Source: CAZGSV01 sp964528605
GTDB taxonomy: Bacteria > Armatimonadota > Zipacnadia > CAZGSV01
Direction: 5' to 3'
Assembly: GCA_964528605.1 (NCBI GenBank)
Contig: CAZGSV010000006.1
Location: forward strand, 7,296-71,295
Length of the DNA: 64,000 bases
Shown: positions 16,762-24,558 of the stretch, piece after piece
How the letters are laid out: each line of letters starts with the position of its first letter
Position numbering within the stretch: the stretch's first letter is position 1
Notes under the pieces: generated by a model
Told to the model about the DNA's origin: nothing
What the model saw: the letters and a program-made list of their open reading frames with translations, nothing else
Databases searched by the model: none
Translations under genes and position numbers: made by a program

Positions 16762-17835
16762 CTACGGCTTCCAGATGGTCGCGGCGAGGTAGCGCTCGGT
16801 GTCGGCGTGGTCGTTGAAGTAGTAGACGGTCACCAGTTGGCCGTCGGGCCTTTGCACGGTGCGAGGGTAGCCGACATCGTGGTTGCCGCCGTCGTCGCGC
16901 AGGTGCATCTCTTCTCCCCAGGTGACGCCCTCGTCCTCGCTTAGCCGGGCGCGCATGCCGTAGGGCGCGTCGCGATAGCCGTAGGTAAGGCACAAGCGCC
17001 CATCGCGCAACTTGGTCAGCGTGGGCGGGTTGCCCCCCGTGCCCGTGTTGGCCGCGGGCCGGTTGATGCACTCCCAAGTCGCTCCGTTATCGTTCGACTG
17101 GTACAGGTCTATCCAATTCCGGTCGCCCTCGCGACAGCGAATGGCCACCAAGATGCGCGAGTCGGACACCCGGACGCTCGCGGGCATGATGGCGAAGCCC
17201 TCCGGCTCGGGGCCTATCCAGGACACAAACTCGAACGTCTTGCCGGCGTCTTTGGTGCGGGCACAGAAGACGCGGCCCTCGGCGCCGTTGGGTTTGGACG
17301 CGGTGAGGAAGAGCGTGCACTCGTCGCGACTAGAGATGAGGTAGTCGGTGCGCGCGGCGATGCCCGTCTGGCCAAACATGGGCAGCGCGTAGGGGCCCTG
17401 CCACGATTTGCAGCGGTCATAGGAGAGGTAGAACCAGGACTTGGCGCCCCCGGTCAGGCCCGAGCGGGCGCACATGAGGGCGAAGTCGGGATGGGTGAAG
17501 TCAACACCGCCCGGGCAAGGCGGCAGCGCGTCGTCCTTCGCCACGGCTGCTCCGACGCCTAGGTCGCGGCGCATGTGCTCGTCCGCGGACAGGCCCCTGT
17601 TGCCGGGCCTACGGCAGGGGGTTTCTTGCACCTGCCAGGTCTCGCCTCCGTCTAGGCTGCGCGCCTGCATCGGCACGAAAGGCTTCTGGGTGTCGCGCGC
17701 GTGGAAGCCGCCGGCGGGGTTGTGGTAGCCGACCGTGAAGCCGACGACGATTTCGTTGCCCCAGGACCAGATACCGTAGTTGGCGGGCCAGCCGCCGTAG
17801 CGGCCCTCTTCTCGGTACACAGTGACGTGTCGCAT
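16762..17835 (-). CDS. BNR/Asp-box sialidase-like exo-glycosidase
   Basis: 357 residues from the ATG at 17833-17835 with GGAGG 9 nt upstream and a clear promoter just beyond; the longer upstream frame is discarded. Asp-box (SxDxGxTW) repeats are visible as SLDGGETWQ, SYDRCKSWQ, TKDAGKTFE, SNDNGATWE and SEDEGVTWG, which mark a six-bladed BNR/sialidase propeller. An Arg triad could be formed by Arg residues in VAIRCREGD and the flanking blades, but I cannot prove it. No signal peptide is visible, so a cytosolic or unconventional exo-sialidase/glycosidase-like role is inferred. Many such proteins act on sugars other than sialic acid. Confidence 0.75.
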   Translation of the reverse strand: MRHVTVYREEGRYGGWPANYGIWSWGNEIVVGFTVGYHNPAGGFHARDTQKPFVPMQARSLDGGETWQVQETPCRRPGNRGLSADEHMRRDLGVGAAVAKDDALPPCPGGVDFTHPDFALMCARSGLTGGAKSWFYLSYDRCKSWQGPYALPMFGQTGIAARTDYLISSRDECTLFLTASKPNGAEGRVFCARTKDAGKTFEFVSWIGPEPEGFAIMPASVRVSDSRILVAIRCREGDRNWIDLYQSNDNGATWECINRPAANTGTGGNPPTLTKLRDGRLCLTYGYRDAPYGMRARLSEDEGVTWGEEMHLRDDGGNHDVGYPRTVQRPDGQLVTVYYFNDHADTERYLAATIWKP

Positions 17836-17859
17836 GTTCGAGTGCCTCCAGTGGGTGGA

Positions 17860-17888
17860 GTTATCCTGCTTGCGGAGGCCTAAGTCAA
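17860..17888 (-). promoter_or_regulatory. Promoter for sialidase-like gene
   Basis: Minus-strand TTGACT (17883-17888) and GATAAC (17860-17865), 17-bp spacer, with the start codon about 25 bp downstream. Confidence 0.6.
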
Positions 17889-18001
17889 CGACGCCGCGCG
17901 CGTGTAGAGTTGCGCCCTGAGAATCCTGAGGTGCGGTAGTTCCTTGGGAATCCGGGTCACTCCTTGAGGCATGCTGGGCGAGGCCTGGGGGCGTCGCGGG
18001 C

Positions 18002-18050
18002 CGAGTCAAGTCTCGGCCCCTACGTCGCCCCGCTCGGAGCGGGGCTCTTA
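18002..18050. repeat. Intergenic palindromic repeat pair
   Basis: Two adjacent hairpins lie between trpA and the sialidase-like gene: an inverted repeat GGCCGAG...CTCGGCC, then GCCCCGCT/AGCGGGGC. The piece GTCTCGGCCnCTACGTC recurs at about 51566 in another intergenic region, so this is a dispersed non-coding repeat. It lacks a U-tract on the minus side, so it is a poor terminator for trpA. Confidence 0.4.
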
Positions 18051-18092
18051 CAGCCGCCTCCGCACCGCCGCCTTTGGGTGGCTAACTCCGGC

Positions 18093-18890
18093 TCAGGCGC
18101 GCGTGGCTTGCTTGAGTGCGCGGACCTTGTCGGCGACGACCTGAGCGCACGCGCCGTCGTCAAGGTGGGCCTCAATCAGCCTCTCAAAGGCGCTGCCGAC
18201 GACGACGCCGTCAGCGATCCGCCTTACGGCGCGCACCTGCTCCGGCTCCGAAATCCCGAAGCCGACACAGACCGGCAAGGAGGTGACCTCGCGCAAGCGG
18301 TTCCTGATGGCGGCGATCTCGTCGAGGTCGAAGCCACCAGTCCCGGTTACGCCTGTGATGGAGACGAGGTAAAGGAAGCCTGAGCCGGTGCGGGCGATGT
18401 GCGCAAGCCGCTCCGGCGGCGTAGTCGGGGCGATGAGCCGGATGAAGGCCAGCGCCTCAGCCGGCCACTTGCGGGTCACTTCCTCCGACTCCTCGGGAGG
18501 CAAGTCGAGGACGAGGACGCCGTCCGCGCCGGCCGCCACCGCGTCCGCGCCAAAGCGCTCGACGCCGTAGGCAAGCACGGGGTTCAGGTAGGTGAACAGC
18601 ACAACGGGAATCTCGCTGTCCTGGCGGAGTTCCTTGACCATATCAAGTGCCGCGCCCACGTTGATCCCCGCGCGGAGCGCTCGTTGCGAGGAGCGCTGGA
18701 TGGCGGGGCCGTCGGCGGTCGGGTCGGAGAAGGGAATGCCGAGTTCCAGAATGTCGAGCCCGGCCGAGGCCATCGCTCTGATGATCTCCAAGGACTGTGG
18801 CACCGATGGGTCACCGGCGGTGACGAAGCCGACCAGCGCCGTCTCTGCTCTGCTGCGAAGCGACTCGAAGACTTCGGCAATGCGGTTCAT
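18093..18890 (-). CDS. trpA: Tryptophan synthase alpha chain
   Basis: 265 residues, ATG start overlapping the last codon of trpB by 4 bp (ATGA), which indicates translational coupling. It cleaves indole-3-glycerol phosphate to indole and glyceraldehyde 3-phosphate and passes indole to TrpB in the alpha2beta2 complex. Visible motifs are GFVTAGDP, LELGIPFSDPTADGP (catalytic Glu in the first part and Asp in the second), and the phosphate-binding GFGISEPEQ and VVGSAF segments. Length is normal. It is the last gene of the trpEGDCBA operon in this cytosolic pathway. Confidence 0.97.
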   Translation of the reverse strand: MNRIAEVFESLRSRAETALVGFVTAGDPSVPQSLEIIRAMASAGLDILELGIPFSDPTADGPAIQRSSQRALRAGINVGAALDMVKELRQDSEIPVVLFTYLNPVLAYGVERFGADAVAAGADGVLVLDLPPEESEEVTRKWPAEALAFIRLIAPTTPPERLAHIARTGSGFLYLVSITGVTGTGGFDLDEIAAIRNRLREVTSLPVCVGFGISEPEQVRAVRRIADGVVVGSAFERLIEAHLDDGACAQVVADKVRALKQATRA

Positions 18891-20101
18891 CGCGCCTGCT
18901 CACCTCCCGTGATCTCTTCCACGATCCCGAGGTCTTTGTCGCCTCGGCCTGAGAGGTTCACGACTATGAGATCAGTGTTCGGGCGACGAGGCGCCTCCTC
19001 CATGGTCCAGGCGAGCGCATGGGCGCTTTCGAGCGCGGGAATGATGCCCTCCAGCGCGCTCAATTCCTGGAAGGCTCGCAGGGCCTGCGCGTCGTCCGCG
19101 GTCACATACTTGGCGCGGCCGGAATCTCTGAGGTGAGCGTGCTCCGGGCCGACGCCTGGGTAGTCGAGGCCAGGAGCGATGGAATGAGCGTCGTGCACCT
19201 GCCCGTCGTCGTTCTGCAGCAGATAGGACTTGGCGCCGTGAAGCACGCCGACGGAGCCGGCGCAGAGGGAGGCGGAGTGGCGGCCACTGCTGAGGCCCGT
19301 TCCCGCGGCCTCGACGCCGACGAGTTCGACTGGGTCATCGAGGAAGGCGGCGAAAAGGCCCATGGCGTTGCTGCCGCCGCCGACGCAAGCCACTAGGAGA
19401 TTGGGCAATCGCTCCTCCGCAGCCAGCATCTGCTGCCGGGTCTCATCGCCGATGACGCGCTGGAAGTCGCGCACCATCATCGGGTAGGGGTGGGGGCCTG
19501 CAACGGAGCCGATGACGTAGAAGGTGTCGCGGACGGTGGCCACCCAGCAGCGCATGGCCTCGTTCATGGCATCCTTGAGTGTGCCGGTGCCCGAGTCCAC
19601 CGGCACGACCTCCGCACCGAGCAGCCGCATCCGCTGCACATTGGCGGCTTGGCGGCGGATATCGGTGACGCCCATGAAGACGCGGCACTCCATGCCCAGC
19701 AGAGCGGCGGCGGTGGCGGTGGCCACGCCGTGCTGGCCCGCTCCGGTCTCGGCGATGACCTTTCTCTTGCCCATGCGCAGGGCCAGGAGGGCCTGGGCGA
19801 GGGTGTTGTTGATCTTGTGGGCGCCGGTGTGCGCCAGGTCTTCGCGCTTGAGGAGAATCCTGGCGCCGCCCAACTTGGCGCCGAGGCGTTTGGCCTCGAA
19901 CAGCGGCGTCGGACGGCCTACGTAGTCGCGCAGCAACTGGTGGTAGGCCCGCTGGAACTCGGGGTCGCTTTGGGCTGCGCGATATGCCTCCTCCAGTTCC
20001 AGCAGGGCAGGCATCAATGTCTCCGGGACGTAACGGCCGCCGTACGGGCCGAAATGCCCTTTCTGGTCGGGCAGCGCTCGCTGCGATTCAGCAAGTCTCA
20101 T
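18887..20101 (-). CDS. trpB: Tryptophan synthase beta chain
   Basis: 404 residues, ATG preceded by AGGAGG at 8 nt. It is a PLP enzyme that condenses indole with serine to give tryptophan. It shows FGPYGGRYVPETL at the N-terminus, LKREDLAHTGAHKINN with the PLP Lys in HKINN, ETGAGQHG, the phosphate-cup GGGSNAMG, and HAHL...SGRA near the substrate loop. This is the standard TrpB1 type, not TrpB2. It overlaps trpA by 4 bp. Confidence 0.97.
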   Translation of the reverse strand: MRLAESQRALPDQKGHFGPYGGRYVPETLMPALLELEEAYRAAQSDPEFQRAYHQLLRDYVGRPTPLFEAKRLGAKLGGARILLKREDLAHTGAHKINNTLAQALLALRMGKRKVIAETGAGQHGVATATAAALLGMECRVFMGVTDIRRQAANVQRMRLLGAEVVPVDSGTGTLKDAMNEAMRCWVATVRDTFYVIGSVAGPHPYPMMVRDFQRVIGDETRQQMLAAEERLPNLLVACVGGGSNAMGLFAAFLDDPVELVGVEAAGTGLSSGRHSASLCAGSVGVLHGAKSYLLQNDDGQVHDAHSIAPGLDYPGVGPEHAHLRDSGRAKYVTADDAQALRAFQELSALEGIIPALESAHALAWTMEEAPRRPNTDLIVVNLSGRGDKDLGIVEEITGGEQAR

Positions 20102-20132
20102 TCGTGATTCCTCCTACCTTTGGTGGAGCGGC

Positions 20133-20939
20133 CTAGCCGCCGTCGTCCGGGCAGCCCAAGAGATGCCGAAGGAGCACCTCGGGCTCGGGCGCGCGCACCA
20201 GGCTCTCGCCCACTAGGAAGTTCCGTATGCCGGCCTCGAGCAAGGCTTCCACATCCGCCCGAGTGCGAATTCCGCTCTCGGCCACGGCTATCTGGTCAGG
20301 CGCGAGGCTTTGCGCCATCTGGGCCGCGAGCGAGAGGTCGGTCTCGAAGGAACTCAGGTCTCGGTTGTTGATGCCTATCAGAGTCGCCCCGGCTGCGGTG
20401 GCCCTGTCTAGATCCTCGGGCGAGTGGACTTCCACCAACGAAGCCAGTCGCAGTTCGCGGGACAGACCCAGACACTCTCTCAGCAAGTCGGGGGACAGCG
20501 CGCGGGCGATGAGGAGCACTGCGTCCGCGCCCATGGCAGCCGACTCGTACACCTGATAGGTCGAGATGATGAAGTCCTTGCGCAGCACCGGCAGGCTCGT
20601 CGCCGCGCGCGCCTGAAGCAGGTCCTCCGGGCTGCCGCAGAAGTAGTGGCGGTCGGTCAGCACTGAGAGGGCGGCTGCCCCACCTCGTTCGTAGGCCTTG
20701 GCGTACTCGATGGGATCGAGATCAGGGCGGATGGCGCCTCTCGAGGGCGACGCGCGTTTGATCTCGGCCACGATGTTGACGCCGTGGGCGCCCGGTCTGG
20801 CGAGCGCATCGCGGAAGGGGCGGCGGTCAACCCGCGCCTCGGCGCGCTCGCGAAGAAGGCGCTCGGGTACGGTTGCGACGACCTCCGCTAGCTCGCGCCG
20901 CTTACGCTCGAGAATGTCGTTCAGTATGTCTCTAGGCAT
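20133..20939 (-). CDS. trpC: Indole-3-glycerol phosphate synthase
   Basis: About 268 residues from the ATG at 20937-20939; a TTG at 20984 would add 15 residues and abut trpD, and neither has a strong ribosome site. It converts CdRP to indole-3-glycerol phosphate. Motifs: ILERKRRELAEV, VAEIKRASPSRGAI (catalytic Lys), SVLTDRHYFCGS, VLRKDFIIS (catalytic Lys), LVEVHSPEDLDRA (catalytic Glu), GINNRDLSSFETD and VAESGI. It is a single-domain TIM barrel with no fused TrpF domain, and no separate trpF is in the operon. Confidence 0.96.
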   Translation of the reverse strand: MPRDILNDILERKRRELAEVVATVPERLLRERAEARVDRRPFRDALARPGAHGVNIVAEIKRASPSRGAIRPDLDPIEYAKAYERGGAAALSVLTDRHYFCGSPEDLLQARAATSLPVLRKDFIISTYQVYESAAMGADAVLLIARALSPDLLRECLGLSRELRLASLVEVHSPEDLDRATAAGATLIGINNRDLSSFETDLSLAAQMAQSLAPDQIAVAESGIRTRADVEALLEAGIRNFLVGESLVRAPEPEVLLRHLLGCPDDGG

Positions 20940-20987
20940 CTTTGGCGTCACTTTTGGCTCGCCGTCATCCGCGCCAGAGCGCAAGAC

Positions 20988-22004
20988 TCAGCCGTTCTTT
21001 TGCGTGAACTCGATGAGAGCATCCAACTTGGTTTGCGCCGCGCCGCCGTCAATGCTCTGTGCCGCGAGTGCGATGCCTGCCTCGAAGCCGGCGGCGGCCC
21101 CGGCGGCGATGAGCGCGGCGGCGGTGTTGACCAGCACGACGTCACGCTGAGGCCCCTTTTCGCCGCGAAGGACCGCTCGCGTTATCTCGGCGTTGGTTGC
21201 GGGGTCGCCGCCCTTGAGAGCGGCTGGGTCTGCGCGCCTGCCGAGCAGTTGCTCCGGCGCCACGTCGTAGGTGCGCAGCCGGCCGTCGTCGAGTTCGCAG
21301 ACACGGGTGGGCGCACACACGGACACCTCGTCCAAACCCTCCTGCCCGTGGACTACGAGCGCTCGCCGGGCCCCGAGAACGCGGAGCGCCTGTCCGAACA
21401 TCTCGGTCAGTTGCGGCGCGAAAACGCCAAGGAGTTGGCAGCGCGCTCCAGCCGGATTCGTCAGCGGCCCCAGCATGTTGAAGATCGAGCGCACCCCGAT
21501 CTCCTTTCTGGCGTTGGCCGCGTAGCGGAGCGCGCCGTGGTAGAGCGGCGCGAAGAGGAACCCGATGCCGATCTCGTTTATGCCTTGCTCCACAACCTCG
21601 GGCGCCAGGTCAATCTTCACTCCCAGCGTCTCCAACACATCCGCGCTGCCGCACTGGCTTGAGACTGAGCGGTTGCCGTGCTTGGCCACGGTCACGCCGC
21701 AGCCCGCGACGACGAAGGCGGCGGTGGTTGAGATGTTGAAGGTGCCGGCGCCATCCCCCCCCGTGCCGCAGGTGTCCACGACCACAGGATTGGTGACGTT
21801 GACCCTGAGGGCCTTGCGCCGCATGGCGCGCGCGGCGCCGGCCAACTCGGCGAAGGTCTCGCCCTTGGACGCCAGGGCGGCCAGGAACGCGCCCATTTGG
21901 GCCTCAGTCGCCTGCCCGGACATTATCTCGCCGACCACTTCAGCGATCTCCGCCTCGTCCAGATCTTCGCGGCGCACGAGTTTCGCAAGACTCTCCCTGA
22001 TCAC
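20988..22004 (-). CDS. trpD: Anthranilate phosphoribosyltransferase
   Basis: 338 residues, GTG start at 22002-22004 with an AGGTGAG site upstream. It transfers phosphoribosyl from PRPP to anthranilate. Motifs: DTCGTGGDG (PRPP pyrophosphate loop), ISTTAAFVVAGCGVTVAKHGNRSVSS, GIGFLFAPLYHGALRYAANARKEIG and MLGPLTNPAG. It is stand-alone, not fused to the TrpG amidotransferase, and lies between trpG and trpC. Confidence 0.97.
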   Translation of the reverse strand: MIRESLAKLVRREDLDEAEIAEVVGEIMSGQATEAQMGAFLAALASKGETFAELAGAARAMRRKALRVNVTNPVVVDTCGTGGDGAGTFNISTTAAFVVAGCGVTVAKHGNRSVSSQCGSADVLETLGVKIDLAPEVVEQGINEIGIGFLFAPLYHGALRYAANARKEIGVRSIFNMLGPLTNPAGARCQLLGVFAPQLTEMFGQALRVLGARRALVVHGQEGLDEVSVCAPTRVCELDDGRLRTYDVAPEQLLGRRADPAALKGGDPATNAEITRAVLRGEKGPQRDVVLVNTAAALIAAGAAAGFEAGIALAAQSIDGGAAQTKLDALIEFTQKNG

Positions 22005-22033
22005 TTCTCACCTTCTCCTTTCGCGCGGGGCGA

Positions 22034-22049
22034 CCCGCCGTACGGCGGG
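22034..22049. repeat. Palindrome 3' of trpG
   Basis: A 16-bp perfect palindrome (CCCGCCGTACGGCGGG) lies 16 nt after the trpG stop and is repeated exactly just after the arsM stop at 35257-35272. Confidence 0.45.
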
Positions 22050-22064
22050 CGGGCGCCTGCGCGC

Positions 22065-22652
22065 TCATTCGGCGGCGACTTTGCCAACGGCCTGGCGCAG
22101 GAAGTTGCGCAGGATGCGCTTGCCCACTGGGGTCATGATTGACTCCGGGTGGAACTGAATGCCTTCGGTGAAATGCTCGCGGTGGCGGATGCCCATGACC
22201 TCTCCGTCCTCCGCTTCCGCGGTGACCTGGAGGCACTCGGGCAGGCTCGCGCGCGCCACGGCCAGCGAGTGGTAGCGCATCGCCTGGAAGGGCTGCGGAA
22301 TGGCGTCGTAGATAGTCTTGCCGTCGGCGGTGACCGTTGAGACCTTGCCGTGCATCAGGCGCTTGGCTCCCACGACCTGCGCGCCGAAGGCGACTCCGAT
22401 GGCCTGATGTCCGAGGCAGACTCCCAGGATGGGGATCTTCCCCGAGGCGGCGAGGATGATGGGCACGCAGTTGCCGGCGTCCTCCGGCCGGCCCGGGCCG
22501 GGCGAGATCACGATGGCTTGGGCGCCCGAGGCGAGCACCTCTTCGGGCGAGAGGACGTCGTTGCGCACCACGCGCACCTCCTCGCCGAGCACCTGGAGGT
22601 ACTGCACCAGGTTGTAGGTGAACGAGTCGTAGTTATCTATCATTAGGATCAT
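22065..22652 (-). CDS. trpG: Anthranilate synthase component II, glutamine amidotransferase
   Basis: 195 residues, ATG with AAGGAG 6 nt upstream. It is a class I glutamine amidotransferase that delivers ammonia to TrpE. It has MIDNYDSFTYNLVQYL at the N-terminus, ISPGPGRPEDAG, GVCLGHQAIG with the nucleophile Cys, MRYHSL, and the His-Glu pair in IQFHPESIMTP. In many bacteria the same subunit also serves PabB in folate synthesis; nothing here tests that. It lies 83 bp downstream of trpE. Confidence 0.96.
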   Translation of the reverse strand: MILMIDNYDSFTYNLVQYLQVLGEEVRVVRNDVLSPEEVLASGAQAIVISPGPGRPEDAGNCVPIILAASGKIPILGVCLGHQAIGVAFGAQVVGAKRLMHGKVSTVTADGKTIYDAIPQPFQAMRYHSLAVARASLPECLQVTAEAEDGEVMGIRHREHFTEGIQFHPESIMTPVGKRILRNFLRQAVGKVAAE

Positions 22653-22735
22653 TGCTTACTCCTTCTCGCACGCGCGCCACCGTAAGCGAGGCCAGGTCAA
22701 GGCTGAAGCGTTGAGTTACGGGGGCACGGTGGCGT

Positions 22736-24214
22736 TCACTCCTGGTTGAGCATTCGTATTCCCTCTTGCAGCGCCATCGCCTTGTTGACGGTCTCTTGGC
22801 GCTCGCGCTCAGGGTCGGAGTCGGCGACTATCCCCGCGCCCGCCTGCACCTTCACTTTGCCGTCCTGGATGAGCGCGGTGCGGATAGTGATGGCGAGGTC
22901 CAGGTTGCCCGTGAAGGATACATAGCCCACGGCGCCGCCGTATGGGCCGCGCGGCTCCTTCTCGAGTTCGGCGATGATCTCCATGGCGCGCACCTTGGGC
23001 GCACCGGTGAGCGTGCCTGCGGGGAAGGTGGCGCGCAGCAGGTCCCAGGCGTCACAGTCGCGCCGCAGGTCGCAGGTGATGTTGGAGACCAGGTGCATTA
23101 CGTGTGAGTAGCGCTCGACGACCATAAGGTCGGTGACTTGGACGGTGCCCACCTCGGCGACGCGGCCGAGGTCGTTGCGGCCGAGATCCACGAGCATCAC
23201 GTGCTCCGCTCGCTCCTTGGTGTCCTGCAGCAGGTCGTCCGCCAACCGCCGGTCTTCCTGTTCCGTGGCGCCTCGGGGACGAGTGCCTGCGATGGGCCGG
23301 AGCGTGGCGATGCCGCTTTCAAGGCGGACCAGCGTCTCGGGCGAGGAGCCGACCAGCACGGTGTCGCCCAAGTGGAGGAAGAAGAGATACGGCGAGGGGT
23401 TTATGTAGCGCTGCACGCGGTAGAGTAGCCAGGGGTCTGGCGCAGGTGAGCCTATGAACGGCTGCGAGATGACCGTCTGGATGACGTCGCCCGCTCGGAT
23501 GTACTCCTTTGCGCGACTGACGTTTGCCCGGAAGGCGTCGTCGGCAACCGCGCCCCGGAGCGCGAGGTCCACGCCGGGGCGCTCGGTCGCGCTGGGCGGC
23601 AGGGGCTGCCCCAGGCGATGCTCCATTGCCTGTAGACGGGCCAGCGCACTGTCGTAGGCCTCGTCGGGGCTCTGCTTGTCGTCCAGATAGGCGTGCGCGA
23701 CCAAGGTGAGCGTGTGGCGCACGTTGTCGAAGATCAGCAGACCGTCGGTCAGCATGAAGTGCGCGAGCGGCGCTTCCTCAGGCAAGCGGTTGGGAATGGC
23801 CTCGAAGAAGGACACCATTTCGTAGGTGAGGTAGCCGACCAGCCCACCCCAGAAGCGCGGCAGGTCGGGCAGGCGAGCGGGCCGGTGTTGCGCCAGGAGT
23901 TGCCGGAGGACCTGGAGGGGATCGCCGCCATGCGGTATGCGGCTGCGGGCGCCCCCTTGGTCTACCTCCACAGCGTCGCGATATACCCGCACCTGAGCGC
24001 GGGCCGAGGCGCCGAGAATGCTGTACCGGCCCCAGCGCTCGCCGCCTTCCACGCTTTCGAAAAGGAACACCGGCCCCGTGCTCTGATAGAACTTAGCCAG
24101 TGCGGAGACGGAGGTTTCCGTGTCCGCTAGGAGCTCGAGACATACCGGGATGAGGTTCGCCTCGCGGGCGAGACTGCGGAACGCGTTTCGGTCCGGGTAC
24201 AGGCGCAGCCTCAT
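22736..24214 (-). CDS. trpE: Anthranilate synthase component I
   Basis: 492 residues from the ATG at 24212-24214, which overlaps the TGA of a short upstream frame (24211-24285); a GTG at 24263-24265 is less likely because it starts in a proline/arginine-rich stretch. It makes anthranilate from chorismate with TrpG. The feedback-site element is FLFESVEGGERWGRYS. Catalytic-core motifs include PIAGTRPRGAT, DLGRNDLGRV, FPAGTLTGAPKVRAMEII, PYGGAVGYVSF and the terminal QAGAGIVADSDPERE. It is the first structural gene of the trp operon and lies behind the attenuator at 24321-24499. Confidence 0.97.
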   Translation of the reverse strand: MRLRLYPDRNAFRSLAREANLIPVCLELLADTETSVSALAKFYQSTGPVFLFESVEGGERWGRYSILGASARAQVRVYRDAVEVDQGGARSRIPHGGDPLQVLRQLLAQHRPARLPDLPRFWGGLVGYLTYEMVSFFEAIPNRLPEEAPLAHFMLTDGLLIFDNVRHTLTLVAHAYLDDKQSPDEAYDSALARLQAMEHRLGQPLPPSATERPGVDLALRGAVADDAFRANVSRAKEYIRAGDVIQTVISQPFIGSPAPDPWLLYRVQRYINPSPYLFFLHLGDTVLVGSSPETLVRLESGIATLRPIAGTRPRGATEQEDRRLADDLLQDTKERAEHVMLVDLGRNDLGRVAEVGTVQVTDLMVVERYSHVMHLVSNITCDLRRDCDAWDLLRATFPAGTLTGAPKVRAMEIIAELEKEPRGPYGGAVGYVSFTGNLDLAITIRTALIQDGKVKVQAGAGIVADSDPERERQETVNKAMALQEGIRMLNQE

Positions 24215-24285
24215 GCTTGGCGCCCCCCGTCGGCCGCCTGGCCGCCGCGGACTGGCGCGGTCCACAGGCTTTCTCTGTCGCTCAT
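24211..24285 (-). CDS. Short ORF translationally coupled to trpE
   Basis: 24 codons from the ATG at 24283-24285, with AAGGAG 11 nt upstream, ending in a TGA that shares bases with the trpE ATG (ATGA). It has one Trp codon (codon 8). It lies after both attenuator terminators, so it would be translated only from read-through transcripts. Since trpE itself lacks a good ribosome site, this frame may serve to load ribosomes onto trpE. It could also be non-functional as a peptide. Confidence 0.4.
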   Translation of the reverse strand: MSDRESLWTAPVRGGQAADGGRQA

Positions 24286-24320
24286 CTGCTCACACGCTCC
24301 TTAGATATCGAGCAAAGAAA

Positions 24321-24349
24321 GGGGACCGCGGGCTTCTCCCACGGTCCCC
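24321..24349 (-). terminator. trp attenuator terminator 2
   Basis: GGGGACCG (minus strand, 24342-24349) pairs with CGGTCCCC (24321-24328), extended by a further 3 bp after one mismatch, and is followed by TTTCTTTG. Its 5' arm contains CCGTGGG, which can instead pair with the 3' arm of terminator 1. Confidence 0.75.
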
Positions 24350-24357
24350 AGAAAAGG

Positions 24358-24383
24358 CCGTGGGCCACTGGGGTGGCCCACGG
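24358..24383 (-). terminator. trp attenuator terminator 1
   Basis: A perfect 11-bp stem (24373-24383 with 24358-24368, 4-nt loop) is followed on the minus strand by CCTTTTC. Its 5' arm starts CCGTGGG, which is also complementary to CCCACGG inside the leader-peptide gene (24426-24432). Confidence 0.8.
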
Positions 24384-24412
24384 TGGTTGACTGTTAGGCT
24401 GGCGCGAGCGGC

Positions 24413-24499
24413 TCAGTCCCGTGTCCCGTGGGGACACCCGGTTGTGCGGGACCACCGCCAGCACCAGTGACGCTCGTGAATGTCGGCTCTTGCGCTCAT
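24413..24499 (-). CDS. trpL: trp leader peptide
   Basis: 28 codons from the ATG at 24497-24499 to the TGA at 24413-24415. Codons 12-16 read Trp-Cys-Trp-Arg-Trp (WCWRW), three Trp codons in five, far above chance. The ribosome site is weak (AGAG 5 nt upstream). Codons 14-16 overlap the 5' arm of a helix whose 3' arm lies at 24398-24404, just after the stop codon. Codons 23-25 contain CCCACGG (24426-24432), able to pair with the 5' arm of terminator 1. A ribosome stalled at the Trp codons would release this segment, and a ribosome finishing at the stop codon would cover it. This is the logic of the enterobacterial trp leader. Confidence 0.8.
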   Translation of the reverse strand: MSARADIHERHWCWRWSRTTGCPHGTRD

Positions 24500-24558
24500 C
24501 AGTCTCTAGGATTGCTCTCGCTGCCCAATAGTTTCAGCGGCTCCGCCTTTCTTTTTCG

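Larger units (their letters stand above)
24286..24558 (-). promoter_or_regulatory. trp operon leader region
   Basis: This 273-nt leader between the ceramidase-like gene and trpE contains a leader peptide gene, an internal helix, two tandem terminator hairpins and four mutually complementary 7-nt segments. The promoter itself is not clear; it must lie within 24500-24560, where the only AT-rich sequence is GAAACTATT and an A-rich run. Confidence 0.8.

Noticed and set aside
15559..16944. 461-codon open frame on the plus strand
   Set aside because: It is antisense to the PHP and sialidase-like genes, which have ribosome sites, promoters and family motifs. The antisense frame is open only because of high GC.
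24282..24464. Open frame of 60 codons with several Trp codons overlapping the attenuator
   Set aside because: It starts at a GTG with no ribosome site and its Trp codons arise from GTGGG runs in the hairpins; the frame at 24413-24499 has an ATG and the clustered Trp codons in the right position.
24440..24470. T-box-like sequence GCGGTGGTCCCGC in the trp leader
   Set aside because: The T-box core is mismatched, the UGGN bulge does not fit a Trp tRNA discriminator, and no Stem I is seen. The sequence is explained by the Trp codon run and its helix.
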